Of a stretch of 64,000 bases of DNA, positions 36,089 through 45,772 are shown piece by piece (position 1 is the first letter of the stretch; every line of letters starts with the position of its first letter). The position numbers and the translations under genes are program-made. Location: assembly GCF_014127285.1 (NCBI RefSeq), contig NZ_CP059901.1, positions 930,001 to 994,000 of the forward strand. The letters run 5' to 3'. This DNA is from Mumia sp. ZJ1417. Lineage in GTDB: Bacteria; Actinomycetota; Actinomycetes; Propionibacteriales; Nocardioidaceae. The notes under the pieces were generated by a model, which worked only from the letters and a program-made list of their open reading frames with translations, had not been told where the DNA came from and ran no database searches.

Positions 36089-36903
36089 GCCTGCCCCGCC
36101 CATGCGCGGCCGGTCCACGACGAGCGCAGCGCCACGAGGACCGCGACGCTGATCGCCAGCAGGATCACGCTCAGCATGATGGCCGTGTCGGCGTCGGACT
36201 GCATCGCCCCATAGATCTGCAACGGCATCGTGCGGGTCACCCCGGGCACGCTCCCCGCGAACGTGATCGTCGCCCCGAACTCGCCGAGCGCCCGCGCCCA
36301 CGCCAGGGCCGCACCCGCGGCGATCCCGGGTGCGGCCAGCGGCAGCGTGATCCGCCAGAACGTGACGAGACGGTGGGCGCCGAGCGTCGCGGCGACCTCG
36401 TCGTACCGGTGGCCCGCGGTCCGCAGCGCACCTTCGACGCTCATCACGAGGAAGGGGAGTGCGACGAACGACTGGGCGAGGACGACCGCCACCGTGGTGA
36501 ACGGGATCGTGACGCCGAAGGCCTCATCGAGCCACTGCCCGACGACACCCCGCCGCCCGAACACCATCAGCAGGGCCACGCCGCCGACCACCGGCGGGAG
36601 GACCAGCGGCACGTTCACGAGCGCCCGGACGACGCTGCGCCCGCGGAACTCCGTACGGGCGAGCACCCAGGCCAGAGGCACCCCGAGCACAAGGCACACG
36701 GCGGTGGCGACCGTCGACGTGACCAGGCTCAGCCGGAGCGCGTCGAGGATCTCCGGCTTGCCGAGCCGCTCCAGGAACGTGCCCCACGGAGCACGCAGCA
36801 GCAGCCCGCCGAGCGGGAGCAGCAGGAGGAGGAGGCCGACGACGGACGGGATGACAAGCGTGACCGGCACCCGTCCGAGGGCGGGAGCGCCCCGACTGGT
36901 CAC
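36085..36903 (-). CDS. modB: Molybdate ABC transporter permease
   Basis: 272 residues with five to six helices (VTLVIPSVVGLLLLLLPLGGLLL first) and the permease motifs of ModB/CysT: SLVTSTVATAVCLVLGVPLAWVLAR, NVPLVLPPVVGGVALL and the EAA loop EVAATLGAHRLVTFWRITLP, then WARALGEFGATITFAGS, which is diagnostic for molybdate/tungstate permeases. Four-base overlaps with modA and modC show tight translational coupling. Confidence 0.92.
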   Translation of the reverse strand: MTSRGAPALGRVPVTLVIPSVVGLLLLLLPLGGLLLRAPWGTFLERLGKPEILDALRLSLVTSTVATAVCLVLGVPLAWVLARTEFRGRSVVRALVNVPLVLPPVVGGVALLMVFGRRGVVGQWLDEAFGVTIPFTTVAVVLAQSFVALPFLVMSVEGALRTAGHRYDEVAATLGAHRLVTFWRITLPLAAPGIAAGAALAWARALGEFGATITFAGSVPGVTRTMPLQIYGAMQSDADTAIMLSVILLAISVAVLVALRSSWTGRAWAGQA

Positions 36904-37685
36904 GCGGCTGGCCCGAACCCGTGCTGCGCGAGGACCTTCTGCCCCTGCTTGCTCGTGACGAGGTCGACCCAGTCGCGACCGAGGTCGGCGCCCTGGGAAT
37001 CGACGAGGACGACGATCGGATCGACGTTGACGACCTCCGAGGCATTCTCCGCCTCAACCGTCTCGACGTCGTCGCCGGCCGCCTGCGCGTCGGAGCGGTA
37101 GACCAGCCCGGCGTCGACCTCGCCGAGCGTCACCTTGGTGAGGACGCCTTTCACGTTCTGCTCCTCGGTCGTCGGCTTCGCGGTGTTGCCGTCGAGGGCG
37201 AGCAGGCGCTGCGCGGCGTCGCCGCACGGTGATTGCGGCACGCACACGGCGAACGTGGCGCGGCCCAGATCCTGAACGCCGCGGACCTTGCCGGGGTTGT
37301 CGGGCGGGGTCGCGATGACGAGGGTGTTGCTCGCGAAGAGCACGGGGTCACCGTCGGCGGCGTCCGCCTCGACGACCTTGCGCATCGTCGTCTCGTCGGC
37401 GGTCGCGAGGACGTCGGCGGGTGCGCCCTGGATCACCTGCTCCGCGAGCACGGCCGAGGAGTCGTACGTCAGCCGGACGTCCACCCCGTCGTGCTGCTGC
37501 TCGAATACCGTCTCCAGGTCGTCGAAGGCCTCGGTCAGCGAGGCGGCTGCGAGGACGGTGAGCGTACGGTCCCGCGCCGCGCCGCGCTCGTCCTTGTCGG
37601 CGCCCCCGCAGCCGGCGAGGACGAGGGAGGTGGCGGCTGCGGCGAGCGCGAGGCCCGCGCCCGTACGGAACGGCGAACGGTTCAC
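36900..37685 (-). CDS. modA: Molybdate-binding lipoprotein
   Basis: 261 residues. Signal with lipobox SLVLAGC (Cys about 25) then GGADKDERG. The mature protein begins TLTVLAAASLTEAFDDLE, the family signature of ModA, with YDSSAVLAEQVIQGAPADVLATAD forming the oxyanion site (Ser pairs) and the late VDAGLVYRSDAQAAG motif. It captures molybdate (or tungstate) outside the membrane and delivers it to ModB. GTG at 37685 follows ggaggt and overlaps the regulator stop by 4 nt. Confidence 0.93.
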   Translation of the reverse strand: MNRSPFRTGAGLALAAAATSLVLAGCGGADKDERGAARDRTLTVLAAASLTEAFDDLETVFEQQHDGVDVRLTYDSSAVLAEQVIQGAPADVLATADETTMRKVVEADAADGDPVLFASNTLVIATPPDNPGKVRGVQDLGRATFAVCVPQSPCGDAAQRLLALDGNTAKPTTEEQNVKGVLTKVTLGEVDAGLVYRSDAQAAGDDVETVEAENASEVVNVDPIVVLVDSQGADLGRDWVDLVTSKQGQKVLAQHGFGPAA

Positions 37686-38080
37686 GGGGTGACCTCCAGG
37701 GTGACGTTCGTGGCCTTCACGCCGGCGAACGCGACGACCCCGACCTCGAGGCCGAGGTCGCTCACGGCCTCGGCGCTGATGAGGGAGACGATCCGGTAAG
37801 GCCCGCAGCACAGCTCGACCTGCGCCATCACCGTGTCGGCGACGACCCGGGTCACGATGCCGCGCAACTGGTTGCGGGTGCTGCGGACCTGGCTGCGCTC
37901 GGGGTCCGCGGGGGCGTCGGCGAGCTCGACGGCGAGTGTGGCGAGGTCACGTCCCTCCACTGCTGCGGCGCCGTTCGCGAGCCGCGTCGGGGCGAACCGC
38001 CCCTGGTCGGCCCAGCGACGGACCGTGTCGTCGCTGACGCCGAGGAGCTCGGCGGCCTCGGAATAGCGATACGCAGGCAC
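37682..38080 (-). CDS. HTH-TOBE molybdate-responsive regulator
   Basis: 132 residues in two parts: an N-terminal MerR/excisionase-like winged helix (YRYSEAAELLGVSDDTVRRWADQG, residues about 4-27) and a C-terminal Mop/TOBE domain (RNQLRGIVTRVVADTVMAQVELCCG...VVAFAGVKATNVTLEV), which binds molybdate. It is smaller than ModE of Proteobacteria but has the same logic. As first gene of the mod operon it probably controls its own transcription; a 12-bp palindrome sits 23 bases upstream of its start (38103-38114). Confidence 0.85.
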   Translation of the reverse strand: MPAYRYSEAAELLGVSDDTVRRWADQGRFAPTRLANGAAAVEGRDLATLAVELADAPADPERSQVRSTRNQLRGIVTRVVADTVMAQVELCCGPYRIVSLISAEAVSDLGLEVGVVAFAGVKATNVTLEVTP

Positions 38081-38102
38081 GGCGGCAGACTAGCAGAAAT
38101 GA

Positions 38103-38114
38103 CCGCATATGCGG
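38103..38114. promoter_or_regulatory. Palindrome CCGCATATGCGG upstream of mod operon
   Basis: Perfect 12-bp palindrome between the divergent mod-regulator start (38080) and the DUF4245 gene start (38201). The position suits an operator for the HTH-TOBE regulator, but no protein-DNA data exist here. Confidence 0.4.
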
Positions 38115-38200
38115 AGTGGATGAGGAGATTCGGCTCGTGTGTGCGGAGTATTGGCGAGTGGGTGGTTCGGTTGCCTGGGGGCGCCTGGGAGAATGGCCGG

Positions 38201-38806
38201 GTGAGCAGCACCGATCCTTCCCCGACGCCCGGGCAGCCGACGCAGGAGCAGCCGACGCCGGAGCCGGACCAGGCCCCCGCGAAGCCGCGGTCGACGTACG
38301 GCAACCCGGCGTTCGCCGACATCGCCCGCTCGATGGGTGTCTTGGCGGTGATCGTGGTCGGGCTGTACCTGGCTGGGCAGTTCTTCTGGGGCAACACGCC
38401 CGACGAGCGGCCGCCGGTCGCGTACGAGCAGACCGTCGAGGATGTACGTCAGACGGCTCCGTACCCGGTGTATTCGCCCACCTCGCTTCCTGACGGGTGG
38501 CGTGCGAACGGCGTCACGTTCAAGCCTGGCGAGTCCGGGCGGTGGCACCTGGGGGTTCTCACCGAGGACGACCGCTACATCGGCCTCGAGCAGGCGCTCG
38601 ACTCCGCGCCGCGGATGATCGAGGCCTATGCGCCCGGCGTCGAGCAGCGTGCGGACGTCGAGGTCGCCGGCAAGACCTGGCAGCTGTGGACCGGCGGCGG
38701 CGAGACCACCTTCGTCCGCGAGGAGGGGGAGATGACGGTGCTCGTCACCGGGCCCGCCCCCCGCGAGGACATCGAGCGTTTCATGGGGCTCCTCTCCTCC
38801 GAGTAG
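38201..38806 (+). CDS. DUF4245 membrane-anchored protein
   Basis: 201 residues: a Pro/Glu-rich cytoplasmic head (TPGQPTQEQPTPEPDQAP), one membrane helix (about residues 43-65, SMGVLAVIVVGLYLAGQFFW), then a soluble external domain with the DUF4245 marks APYPVYSPTSLPDGWRANGVTFKPG and AGKTWQLWTGGGETTFVREEG. GTG at 38201 is preferred: the frame reaches back to 38099 but that part looks non-coding and covers the palindrome. In mycobacteria a DUF4245 gene sits beside glpX; here the RHS and mod genes lie between them. Confidence 0.8.
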   Translation: MSSTDPSPTPGQPTQEQPTPEPDQAPAKPRSTYGNPAFADIARSMGVLAVIVVGLYLAGQFFWGNTPDERPPVAYEQTVEDVRQTAPYPVYSPTSLPDGWRANGVTFKPGESGRWHLGVLTEDDRYIGLEQALDSAPRMIEAYAPGVEQRADVEVAGKTWQLWTGGGETTFVREEGEMTVLVTGPAPREDIERFMGLLSSE

Positions 38807-38815
38807 CCCCTCGAC

Positions 38816-39070
38816 TCACTGCGCGGCGGCTCCCGAGTCACCGCGCTGCGCCGCCTTCTCCTGAGCGCGCTGCAGGCGCGCCCGCGCGCCGTCGAGCCAC
38901 TGCTGGCAGATCGCGGCCAGCTCTTCGCCGCGCTCCCACAGCGTGAGCGACTCCTCGAGCGTCGTCCCGCCGGCCTCGAGCCTGGAGACGACCTCGGCGA
39001 GCTCCTCGCGTGCCTGCTCGTACGGGATCTCCGGGGTCGACGCGGTGGCGTCGTCGCTCGGCTCGGTCAT
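38816..39070 (-). CDS. xseB: Exodeoxyribonuclease VII small subunit
   Basis: 84 residues with the XseB coiled-coil core [19 protein letters not shown] and [24 protein letters not shown]. The small subunit binds XseA to make the single-strand exonuclease that trims DNA into oligonucleotides. The ATG overlaps the xseA stop by 4 nt, so the two subunits are co-translated. It converges with the DUF4245 gene. Confidence 0.95.
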   Translation of the reverse strand: MTEPSDDATASTPEIPYEQAREELAEVVSRLEAGGTTLEESLTLWERGEELAAICQQWLDGARARLQRAQEKAAQRGDSGAAAQ

Positions 39071-40320
39071 CGGGACTCCTCGTCGTCATCGGTGAGGTCG
39101 GCGTGCGGTGAAGGGGCGGTAGAGAGCGTACGGAGGGTGGCGTGGCCGTCGACCACCCGCAGGGACACCTCGGCATCGGGGGAAAGCTGGTCGATCGACG
39201 TGATGACGGTGCCGTCAGCGGTTTGTGCGACCGCGTAGCCACGCTCGAGCGTCCGCAGCGGCGACAGTGCGCGCACCCGGGCGAGCTGCGCGGCGGCGTC
39301 GTGGTGCGCGAGGTCGAGCCGGTGGCCGAGCGACCGGCGTGCCCGCCCCAGGAGCTCGTCGACGCGGGCGGTCTGCTCGTCGATCAGCGTCGCGGGTCGG
39401 GCCAGCGACGGCCGGCTCCGGACCGCGTCGAGCCGGTGCTGTTCGCGCCCGAGGCGCTGGTCGACCGCGTACCAGGCGCGGCGGCGCAGCTGGGTCAGGT
39501 GCTGGAGCTCGTCGGCGACGGCCGGGACGACCCGCTTCGCCGCGTCGGTGGGCGTGGACGCACGGACGTCGGCGACGTGGTCGAGGAGGGGCACGTCGGG
39601 CTCGTGGCCGATCGCGCTCACCACCGGCGTACGGGCGGCGGCGACGGCGCGCACGAGGCCCTCGTCTGAAAACGGCAGGAGGTCCTCGACGGAGCCGCCG
39701 CCGCGGGCGACGATGATGACGTCCACCGACTCGTCGGCGTCGAGCGCGCGCAGCGCGGTGATGACCTGAGCGGCGGACGAGTTGCCCTGCATGAGCGCGT
39801 ACGAGATCTCGAACTCCACACCGGGCCAGCGCAGGCGTGCGTTCTCGAGGATGTCGCGCTCGGCTGCCGAGCCCTTGCCCGTGATCAGGCCGATGCGGTG
39901 CGGGAGGAACGGCAGCGGCCGCTTGCGTGCGGCGTCGAACAGGCCCTCGGCGGCGAGCAGCTGGCGACGCTGCTCGATGCGGGCCAGCAGCTCGCCCATG
40001 CCGACGGGGCGGATCTCGCGCGCGTTGAGCGACAAGGTGCCGTTGGCGGGATAGAAGTCGGGCTTGGCGTGGACGACGACCCGCGCGCCCTCCGTGATCG
40101 GCGTGGCGGAGCGGTCGAGGACGATCCGGCGGCAGGTCACCGACATCGAGATCTTGGCATCGAGGTCGCGCAGGGTCAGGAAGCACACCCCTTGGCGACG
40201 GGTGAGCTGAGCGATCTCGCCCTCGATCCACTGGGCGCCGAGCCGTGCGATGTAGTCGCCCATCAGCTGGGAGATCACGCGCAGCGGCGCGGGTGAGTCA
40301 GGGGTGGTCTCGAGGGCCAT
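39067..40320 (-). CDS. xseA: Exodeoxyribonuclease VII large subunit
   Basis: 417 residues. The N-terminal OB-fold ([37 protein letters not shown]) is followed by the catalytic domain with [25 protein letters not shown] and the [27 protein letters not shown] motif (about residues 205-230), then [26 protein letters not shown], and a long helical tail. Normal family length and order. Partner of XseB; mycobacterial order is the same (Rv1107c-Rv1108c), with ispH divergent next to it. Confidence 0.95.
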   Translation of the reverse strand: MALETTPDSPAPLRVISQLMGDYIARLGAQWIEGEIAQLTRRQGVCFLTLRDLDAKISMSVTCRRIVLDRSATPITEGARVVVHAKPDFYPANGTLSLNAREIRPVGMGELLARIEQRRQLLAAEGLFDAARKRPLPFLPHRIGLITGKGSAAERDILENARLRWPGVEFEISYALMQGNSSAAQVITALRALDADESVDVIIVARGGGSVEDLLPFSDEGLVRAVAAARTPVVSAIGHEPDVPLLDHVADVRASTPTDAAKRVVPAVADELQHLTQLRRRAWYAVDQRLGREQHRLDAVRSRPSLARPATLIDEQTARVDELLGRARRSLGHRLDLAHHDAAAQLARVRALSPLRTLERGYAVAQTADGTVITSIDQLSPDAEVSLRVVDGHATLRTLSTAPSPHADLTDDDEESR

Positions 40321-40399
40321 GCAGCAACCCTAGGCGCATCGGCAGACAGCAAGCGGCGACGGCGCCAGGAGCTGTGGAGGACTCCCCTACGATGGGGGC

Positions 40400-41401
40400 A
40401 TGGCTTCGGACACCGTGACACTCGGCATGCCCGCGCTCGGCGCGGACCGCGATCTCCTGCTCGCCGCGCCACGCGGCTACTGTGCAGGCGTCGACCGCGC
40501 CGTCATCACGGTCGAGAAGGCGCTCGACCTGTACGGGGCGCCCGTCTACGTCCGCAAGCAGATCGTCCACAACAAGCACGTCGTGCAGACCCTCGAGCAC
40601 CGCGGCGCCGTCTTCGTCGAGGAGCTCGACGAGGTGCCGACCGGCGCCACGGTCGTGTTCTCGGCGCACGGCGTCTCGCCGGCCGTCCACGACGACGCTT
40701 CCGCCCGCGGACTCAAGACCATCGACGCGACCTGCCCGCTGGTGACCAAGGTGCACCACGAGGCGAAGCGGTTCGCCCGTGAGGACTACCGCATCCTGCT
40801 GATCGGGCATGCCGGTCACGAGGAGGTCGAAGGCACCCACGGCGAGGCACCCGAGGCGATCACGCTCGTCGAGACCGTCGCCGATGTCGAGGCGCTGTCG
40901 TTCCCTGCGGACACCAAGCTCTCCTGGCTGTCGCAGACCACGCTCAGCGTGGACGAGACGATGGCGATCGTCGATGCGCTGCGCGCGAAGTTCCCGCAGC
41001 TGGAGGACCCGCCGAGCGACGACATCTGCTACGCCACCCAGAACCGCCAGCTCGCGGTCAAGGAGATCTCCGAGGGCGCCGACCTGATGATCGTCGTCGG
41101 CTCGGCCAACTCGTCGAACTCCGTACGCCTCGTCGAGGTCGCGCTCGAGGCCGGAGCCAAGGCCTCGTACCGGGTCGACGACGTGAGCGAGATCCGCGAG
41201 GAGTGGCTCGAGGGTGTCGACAAGGTCGGCGTCACCTCCGGCGCGTCGGTGCCCGAGGAGCTGGTGCAGGGCGTGATCGCGTTCCTCAACGAGCGCGGCT
41301 TCCCGCCCGCGACCGCGGTGCACACCGCCGAGGAGAGCCTGATCTTCGCGCTTCCGCCGGAGCTGCGCCGCGACCTGCGCAAGGCCGGCCAGCCCGTCTG
41401 A
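40400..41401 (+). CDS. ispH: 4-hydroxy-3-methylbut-2-enyl diphosphate reductase
   Basis: 333 residues; last step of the MEP isoprenoid pathway, giving IPP and DMAPP by a [4Fe-4S] enzyme. The three cluster cysteines are in [13 protein letters not shown] (about 35), [14 protein letters not shown] (about 119) and [11 protein letters not shown] (about 210); the acid-base Glu lies in [11 protein letters not shown] and substrate contacts in [11 protein letters not shown]. It supplies precursors for the Z-prenyl synthase encoded near 11.5 kb. It converges with npdG over a long inverted repeat. Confidence 0.96.
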   Translation: MASDTVTLGMPALGADRDLLLAAPRGYCAGVDRAVITVEKALDLYGAPVYVRKQIVHNKHVVQTLEHRGAVFVEELDEVPTGATVVFSAHGVSPAVHDDASARGLKTIDATCPLVTKVHHEAKRFAREDYRILLIGHAGHEEVEGTHGEAPEAITLVETVADVEALSFPADTKLSWLSQTTLSVDETMAIVDALRAKFPQLEDPPSDDICYATQNRQLAVKEISEGADLMIVVGSANSSNSVRLVEVALEAGAKASYRVDDVSEIREEWLEGVDKVGVTSGASVPEELVQGVIAFLNERGFPPATAVHTAEESLIFALPPELRRDLRKAGQPV

Positions 41402-41408
41402 CGCAGCT

Positions 41409-41492
41409 CCGTCCCGTCCGCGATTCGGGCACTTTCCCACCGATCGCGTGCGCCGAAGCAGGGGGAAACTGCCCGAATCGCGGACGGGACGG
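41409..41492. terminator. Long inverted repeat between convergent ispH and npdG
   Basis: Left arm 41409-41438 (core cgtccgcgattcgggca) pairs with right arm 41461-41492, with one mismatch (C41432 against C41469) over the 28-bp core 41411-41438; loop 41439-41460. There is no T-tract. It could act as a bidirectional terminator, but the arms are longer than usual. Confidence 0.65.
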
Positions 41493-41500
41493 GACCAGGC

Positions 41501-42184
41501 TCAGGCGCGGGCGTCCTCGGGCAGGCCCGCCAGGTGCAGGCCCGAGCGGACCTTGTAGCGCTTGTTCACGTTGATCAGCACGGCCGTGAAGGGCTCGAGC
41601 TGGCGTGCGATCCGCAGGGCGCCGGCGTCGATGCCGCGCAGGCCGCTGACCGTACGGGCGAGGTCGGCGACGAGGTCCTTCGACTCCGCGTCGTCCCCGC
41701 ACACGAGCACGTCCTCGTGCGACAGCGGCTCCGGCGTCTTCCACAGCGACAGTGCGGCCACGTGGTGGAACGCGCCGACGACCTTCGCGCTCGGGACCGC
41801 GGCCTGCGTGAGCTCAGCAGCGGACTCCGGCAGCGTCAGACCGTACGGGCCGGCGGCGTCGAACGCGAGGGGGTTCACGCAGCTGATCACCGTCTTGCCG
41901 TCGAGGACCGGAGCGAGATCGGCGACGAGCTCGACGTAGCCGTCCCACGGCACGGCGAGCAGCACGATGTCCGCCCCGGCGGCGGCGTCGGTGTTGGTCG
42001 CGCCGGACAGCGTGCCGGTGCCACCGTTCTCGGCGACGCGTGCCGCGATCTCCTCGGCCTTCTCGCCGGCGCGCTCGGCCGAGCGCGATCCGATGACGAC
42101 GGTGTGGCCCGCGAGGGCGAAGCGGTAGGCGAGTCCGCGACCCTGGGGCCCGGTTCCTCCGACGACGGCGATGGTGTGAGTCAT
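41501..42184 (-). CDS. npdG: NADPH-dependent F420 reductase
   Basis: 227 residues; transfers hydride between NADPH and coenzyme F420. The N-terminal Rossmann loop IAVVGGTGPQGRGLAYRFALAG and the phosphate-binding IGSRSAERA (Ser-Arg for NADPH) are typical. ADIVLLAVPWDGYVELV, VVGAFHHVAALSL and LVCGDDAESKDLV are conserved in the Fno/NpdG family. Its gene is divergent from fbiC, which makes the F420 chromophore precursor, with about 90 bp between starts, suggesting shared control. Confidence 0.9.
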   Translation of the reverse strand: MTHTIAVVGGTGPQGRGLAYRFALAGHTVVIGSRSAERAGEKAEEIAARVAENGGTGTLSGATNTDAAAGADIVLLAVPWDGYVELVADLAPVLDGKTVISCVNPLAFDAAGPYGLTLPESAAELTQAAVPSAKVVGAFHHVAALSLWKTPEPLSHEDVLVCGDDAESKDLVADLARTVSGLRGIDAGALRIARQLEPFTAVLINVNKRYKVRSGLHLAGLPEDARA

Positions 42185-42271
42185 GGTGTCCTTCGCTCAG
42201 ACTGAGTGCTGCCTTCCATGGCAGGACGCATCGTCTCACGCGTGACGGAACGGGATTACGATGAGGCGATC

Positions 42272-44791
42272 ATGACGAGCGATCGCGAGATCCGACGGGC
42301 GCTGGCCCGCGCAGAGGCCGGGAAGTCCCTCGACCACGACGAGGCGCTGGCGCTGGCGTCGGCGCGAGGCGACGACCTCGTCCGCCTGTCCGCCGTCGCC
42401 ACCCGCGTGCGGGACGCGGCGATGGAGGCCGCAGGCCGGCCCGGCGTCGTCACGTACTCCCGCAAGGTCTTCATCCCCGTCACCCGGCTGTGCCGAGACC
42501 GCTGCCACTACTGCACGTTCGCGACGACGCCGAACCGCGTCGACGCGCCTTTCCTATCACCGGACCAGATCGTCGCGATCGCGGCGCAGGGCGCGGCTCA
42601 GGGGTGCAAAGAGGCCTTGTTCACGCTCGGCGACCGTCCGGAGGACCGCTGGCCCCAGGCCGAGGAGTGGCTCCACGAGCACGGCTACGACGACACGCTG
42701 TCGTACGTGCGGGCGATGGCGATCCGTGTGCTCGAGGAGACGGGCCTCCTGCCGCACCTCAACCCTGGCGTGATGTCGTGGGCGGAGCTGCAGCGGCTGC
42801 GGCCGGTCGCGCCGTCGATGGGCATGATGCTCGAGACGACGGCGACGCGCCTGTGGTCGGAGCCGGGCGGTCCGCACTATGCCTCCCCCGACAAGGACCC
42901 GGCGCTGCGGATCCGCGTGCTCGAGGACGCCGGGCGCATCGGCATCCCGTTCACCACCGGCATCCTCGTCGGGATCGGCGAGACCGTGTCCGAGCGTGTC
43001 GACGCGCTGTTCGAGCTGCGCCGGATCGCGCGGACGTACGGCTCGGTGCAGGAGGTGATCGTCCAGAACTTCCGCGCCAAGGACGACACGGCGATGCGCA
43101 ACGAGCCTGACCTGGGCGTCGAGGAGTACCTCGCGACGCTCGCTACCGCGCGGATCGTCCTCGGCCCGTCGGTGACGATCCAGGCGCCGCCGAACCTGTC
43201 CGACCCAGCCTCGATCGCACCGCTGCTCGCGGCTGGCGTCGACGACTGGGGCGGGGTCTCGCCGGTCACGCCGGACCACGTGAACCCCGAGCGTCCCTGG
43301 CCGCAGATCGACGACCTCGCTCGCTGGACCGCCGAGTCCGGGCTGCAGCTGTCCGAGCGGCTGACCGCGCACCCGCGCTTCGTCCGCGAGACGTTGTCGG
43401 GGGAGCGGCCGTGGTTCGACACCCGGCTGGCGCCGCACGTGTCTGCGCTGGCCGCACCCGACGGCCTCGCCGCCGCCGACGCGCCGGTGGTCGGGCGCCC
43501 GTGGCAGGAGCCCGAGACCCCGATGGAGGCCGCCGGTCGTACGGAGCTGCACACTGAGGTCGACACCGTCGGGCGCAGCGCGGACCGGCGCAGCGACTTC
43601 GCGGGGGTCTACGGCGACTGGGACGAGGTACGCGAGCACGCCTCGCGCACCTCCGTACCAGTCGGGCTCCCGTCCGTCCCCGCGCGGCTCGACGCCGACG
43701 TCCGGACGGCGCTGTCGCGGGCAGAGGCGACGCCGGGCGGGTTGTCCGACGCCGACTACCTCGCGCTGATGACCGCCGAGGGCCCGGCGCTCGACGCGGT
43801 CTGCCGTCTCGCCGACGACCTGCGGCGCGACGCGGTCGGTGACGACGTCACGTACGTCGTCAACAGGAACATCAACTTCACCAACGTCTGCTACGTCGGG
43901 TGCCGGTTCTGCGCGTTCGCGCAGCGCAAGTCCGACGCCGACGCCTACACGCTCTCGCTTGACCAGATCGGCGACCGCGTCCGTGAGGCGGTCGAGCTCG
44001 GCGCGACCGAGGTCTGCCTGCAGGGCGGCATCTCACCCGACCTCGGCCCCTCGGCCTACGCCGACATCGTGCGTGCCGTGAAGGCGGCGTCGCCCGGCAT
44101 CCATGTCCACGCGTTCAGCCCGATGGAGGTCGTGACCGCGTCGGCGAAGGCCGGGCGCTCGATCCGCGACTGGCTGACCGAGCTGCACGAAGCAGGCCTC
44201 GACACCATCCCGGGGACCGCCGCCGAGATCCTCGACGACGACGTGCGCTGGGTGCTCACCAAGGGCAAGCTGCCCGCCGCGCAGTGGATCGAGGTCGTCG
44301 AGACGGCGCACTCGCTCGGGATCCGGTCGAGCTCGACGATGATGTACGGCCACGTGGACAACCCGCGCCACTGGGTCGGGCATTTGCGGACGCTCTCCGA
44401 GGTGCAGGACCGTACGGGCGGCTTCACCGAGTTCGTCGCACTCCCGTTCATCCACACGAACGCGCCGATCTATCTCGCGGGCGTCGCCCGCCCCGGACCG
44501 TCCATGCGCGACAACCGGGCCGTGCACGCACTCGCCCGGATCATGCTGCACGGACGGATCGACAACATCCAGACGTCGTGGGTCAAGCTCGGCACCGAGG
44601 GGACGCGCGCGATGCTGCAGGGCGGTGCGAACGACCTCGGCGGCACGTTGATGGAGGAGACGATCAGCCGGATGGCCGGGTCGCAGCACGGCTCGGCGAA
44701 GACCGTCGAGGAGTTGCGAGTGATCGCCGAAGGGATCGGGCGTCCGGTGCGTGAGCGTCGTACGGACTACGTGCACCAGCGGGTGGCCTGA
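42272..44791 (+). CDS. fbiC: FO synthase (CofG-CofH fusion)
   Basis: 839 residues joining two radical-SAM enzymes that build 7,8-didemethyl-8-hydroxy-5-deazariboflavin for coenzyme F420. The CofG half has cluster motif CRDRCHYC (about residues 74-81) and the CofH half CYVGCRFC (about 545-552). [18 protein letters not shown] and [30 protein letters not shown] are conserved in the CofH half. Fusion is normal for actinobacteria. The frame opens at 42206, but ATG at 42272 follows gatgaggc and fits the N-terminus of known FbiC. Confidence 0.95.
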   Translation: MTSDREIRRALARAEAGKSLDHDEALALASARGDDLVRLSAVATRVRDAAMEAAGRPGVVTYSRKVFIPVTRLCRDRCHYCTFATTPNRVDAPFLSPDQIVAIAAQGAAQGCKEALFTLGDRPEDRWPQAEEWLHEHGYDDTLSYVRAMAIRVLEETGLLPHLNPGVMSWAELQRLRPVAPSMGMMLETTATRLWSEPGGPHYASPDKDPALRIRVLEDAGRIGIPFTTGILVGIGETVSERVDALFELRRIARTYGSVQEVIVQNFRAKDDTAMRNEPDLGVEEYLATLATARIVLGPSVTIQAPPNLSDPASIAPLLAAGVDDWGGVSPVTPDHVNPERPWPQIDDLARWTAESGLQLSERLTAHPRFVRETLSGERPWFDTRLAPHVSALAAPDGLAAADAPVVGRPWQEPETPMEAAGRTELHTEVDTVGRSADRRSDFAGVYGDWDEVREHASRTSVPVGLPSVPARLDADVRTALSRAEATPGGLSDADYLALMTAEGPALDAVCRLADDLRRDAVGDDVTYVVNRNINFTNVCYVGCRFCAFAQRKSDADAYTLSLDQIGDRVREAVELGATEVCLQGGISPDLGPSAYADIVRAVKAASPGIHVHAFSPMEVVTASAKAGRSIRDWLTELHEAGLDTIPGTAAEILDDDVRWVLTKGKLPAAQWIEVVETAHSLGIRSSSTMMYGHVDNPRHWVGHLRTLSEVQDRTGGFTEFVALPFIHTNAPIYLAGVARPGPSMRDNRAVHALARIMLHGRIDNIQTSWVKLGTEGTRAMLQGGANDLGGTLMEETISRMAGSQHGSAKTVEELRVIAEGIGRPVRERRTDYVHQRVA

Positions 44792-44894
44792 CCGAATCAC
44801 CCCGCGCGGGCGATGCCGGGTGTCGCGCGGCGCGTGAGAGTTGATCCGGCTGGCGCAGTGTGCGCCGGCCGATGACTTGCGGAAAGGCACCCCA

Positions 44895-45278
44895 ATGGAC
44901 GATTTCTGGGACTTCTTCTGGCTCCTCGTGTGGAGCTTCGTCTTCGTGGCGTACCTGATCCTGCTCTTCCAGATCCTGACTGACCTCTTCCGCGACCGTG
45001 ACCTCAGCGGGTGGTGGAAGGCGGTGTGGGTGATCTTCTTGATCATCTTCCCGTTCTTGACGGCGCTCGTGTACCTCATCGCGCGCGGCGGCGGCATGGC
45101 CGAGCGGCAGATCGCGTCGATTCGGGCGGCCAAGGCGGAGACGGATCAGTACATCCAGCAGACTGCGGGGCATGCGAGCCCTGCGCACCAGATCGAGACG
45201 GCGAAGGCGCTCCTTGACGCCGGCACCATCACGCAGGCGGAGTTCGACCACCTGAAGGCGAAGGCGCTCGCCGGCTGA
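44895..45278 (+). CDS. PLDc_N-SHOCT small membrane protein
   Basis: 127 residues: an N-terminal phospholipase D nuclease-like N-terminal hairpin of two helices (FFWLLVWSFVFVAYLILLF; WVIFLIIFPFLTALVYLIAR with the RDLSGWWKAVW link) and a C-terminal SHOCT motif (IETAKALLDAGTITQAEFDHLKAKAL). Such proteins are common in actinobacteria; SHOCT probably mediates oligomerisation. ATG at 44895 follows ggaaagg. Its 3' end overlaps the convergent DUF6542 gene by 50 nt. Confidence 0.85.
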   Translation: MDDFWDFFWLLVWSFVFVAYLILLFQILTDLFRDRDLSGWWKAVWVIFLIIFPFLTALVYLIARGGGMAERQIASIRAAKAETDQYIQQTAGHASPAHQIETAKALLDAGTITQAEFDHLKAKALAG

Positions 45279-45744
45279 CCGCTCCCACCGGGACGGAGCT
45301 GCGCCACATCACGGCGCCGAGCGACAGTCCGAAGGCGACGACGAGCGCGATCGCGTGATGGGCGAGGGCGACCACGATCATCTGGACGACCGAGGCGTCG
45401 GGGGGCGTGCCGGGCTCGTCGATCGCCGACGGCCGGGCGATCGCGACGACGAGCAGCACCGCGAGCAGCGCGATCGGCGGGACGACCATCGGCGCATACA
45501 GGGCGCTCCGTGCGGCGGCCAGCGCGTTGGTTGCCGACACCAGGACGAACATCGTGTCGAAGAACCAGCCGAGCCGGCCGGTCGTCGCGATCTCGAGCCA
45601 GGCTGTGGAGAACGCAAGGGTGACCGCGACGAGAGCGATGCCTCGTGCGGTCAGGTCCGCCTCGGCGGCACGGGCCGTCCACGCCCTGCGGTGGCGCGGC
45701 TTCGACCGTTGCGGCCCACGTGAGAGCCTGGCCCACTGCTGCAC
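45229..45744 (-). CDS. DUF6542-type membrane protein
   Basis: 171 residues with four hydrophobic segments (RGIALVAVTLAFSTAWLEI; FFDTMFVLVSATNALAA; PIALLAVLLVVAIARP; MIVVALAHHAIALVVAFGL) and a Pro/Arg-rich tail. The same kind of protein lies between lytB2/ispH and ychF in mycobacteria (Rv1111c position). Function unknown. The 50-nt convergent overlap with the SHOCT protein gene is longer than usual; an earlier stop in either gene is not available. Confidence 0.75.
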   Translation of the reverse strand: MQQWARLSRGPQRSKPRHRRAWTARAAEADLTARGIALVAVTLAFSTAWLEIATTGRLGWFFDTMFVLVSATNALAAARSALYAPMVVPPIALLAVLLVVAIARPSAIDEPGTPPDASVVQMIVVALAHHAIALVVAFGLSLGAVMWRSSVPVGAVSRRAPSPSGGRTPPA

Positions 45745-45772
45745 GCACCCACGCTAGGGCGTCAGGGCACGA

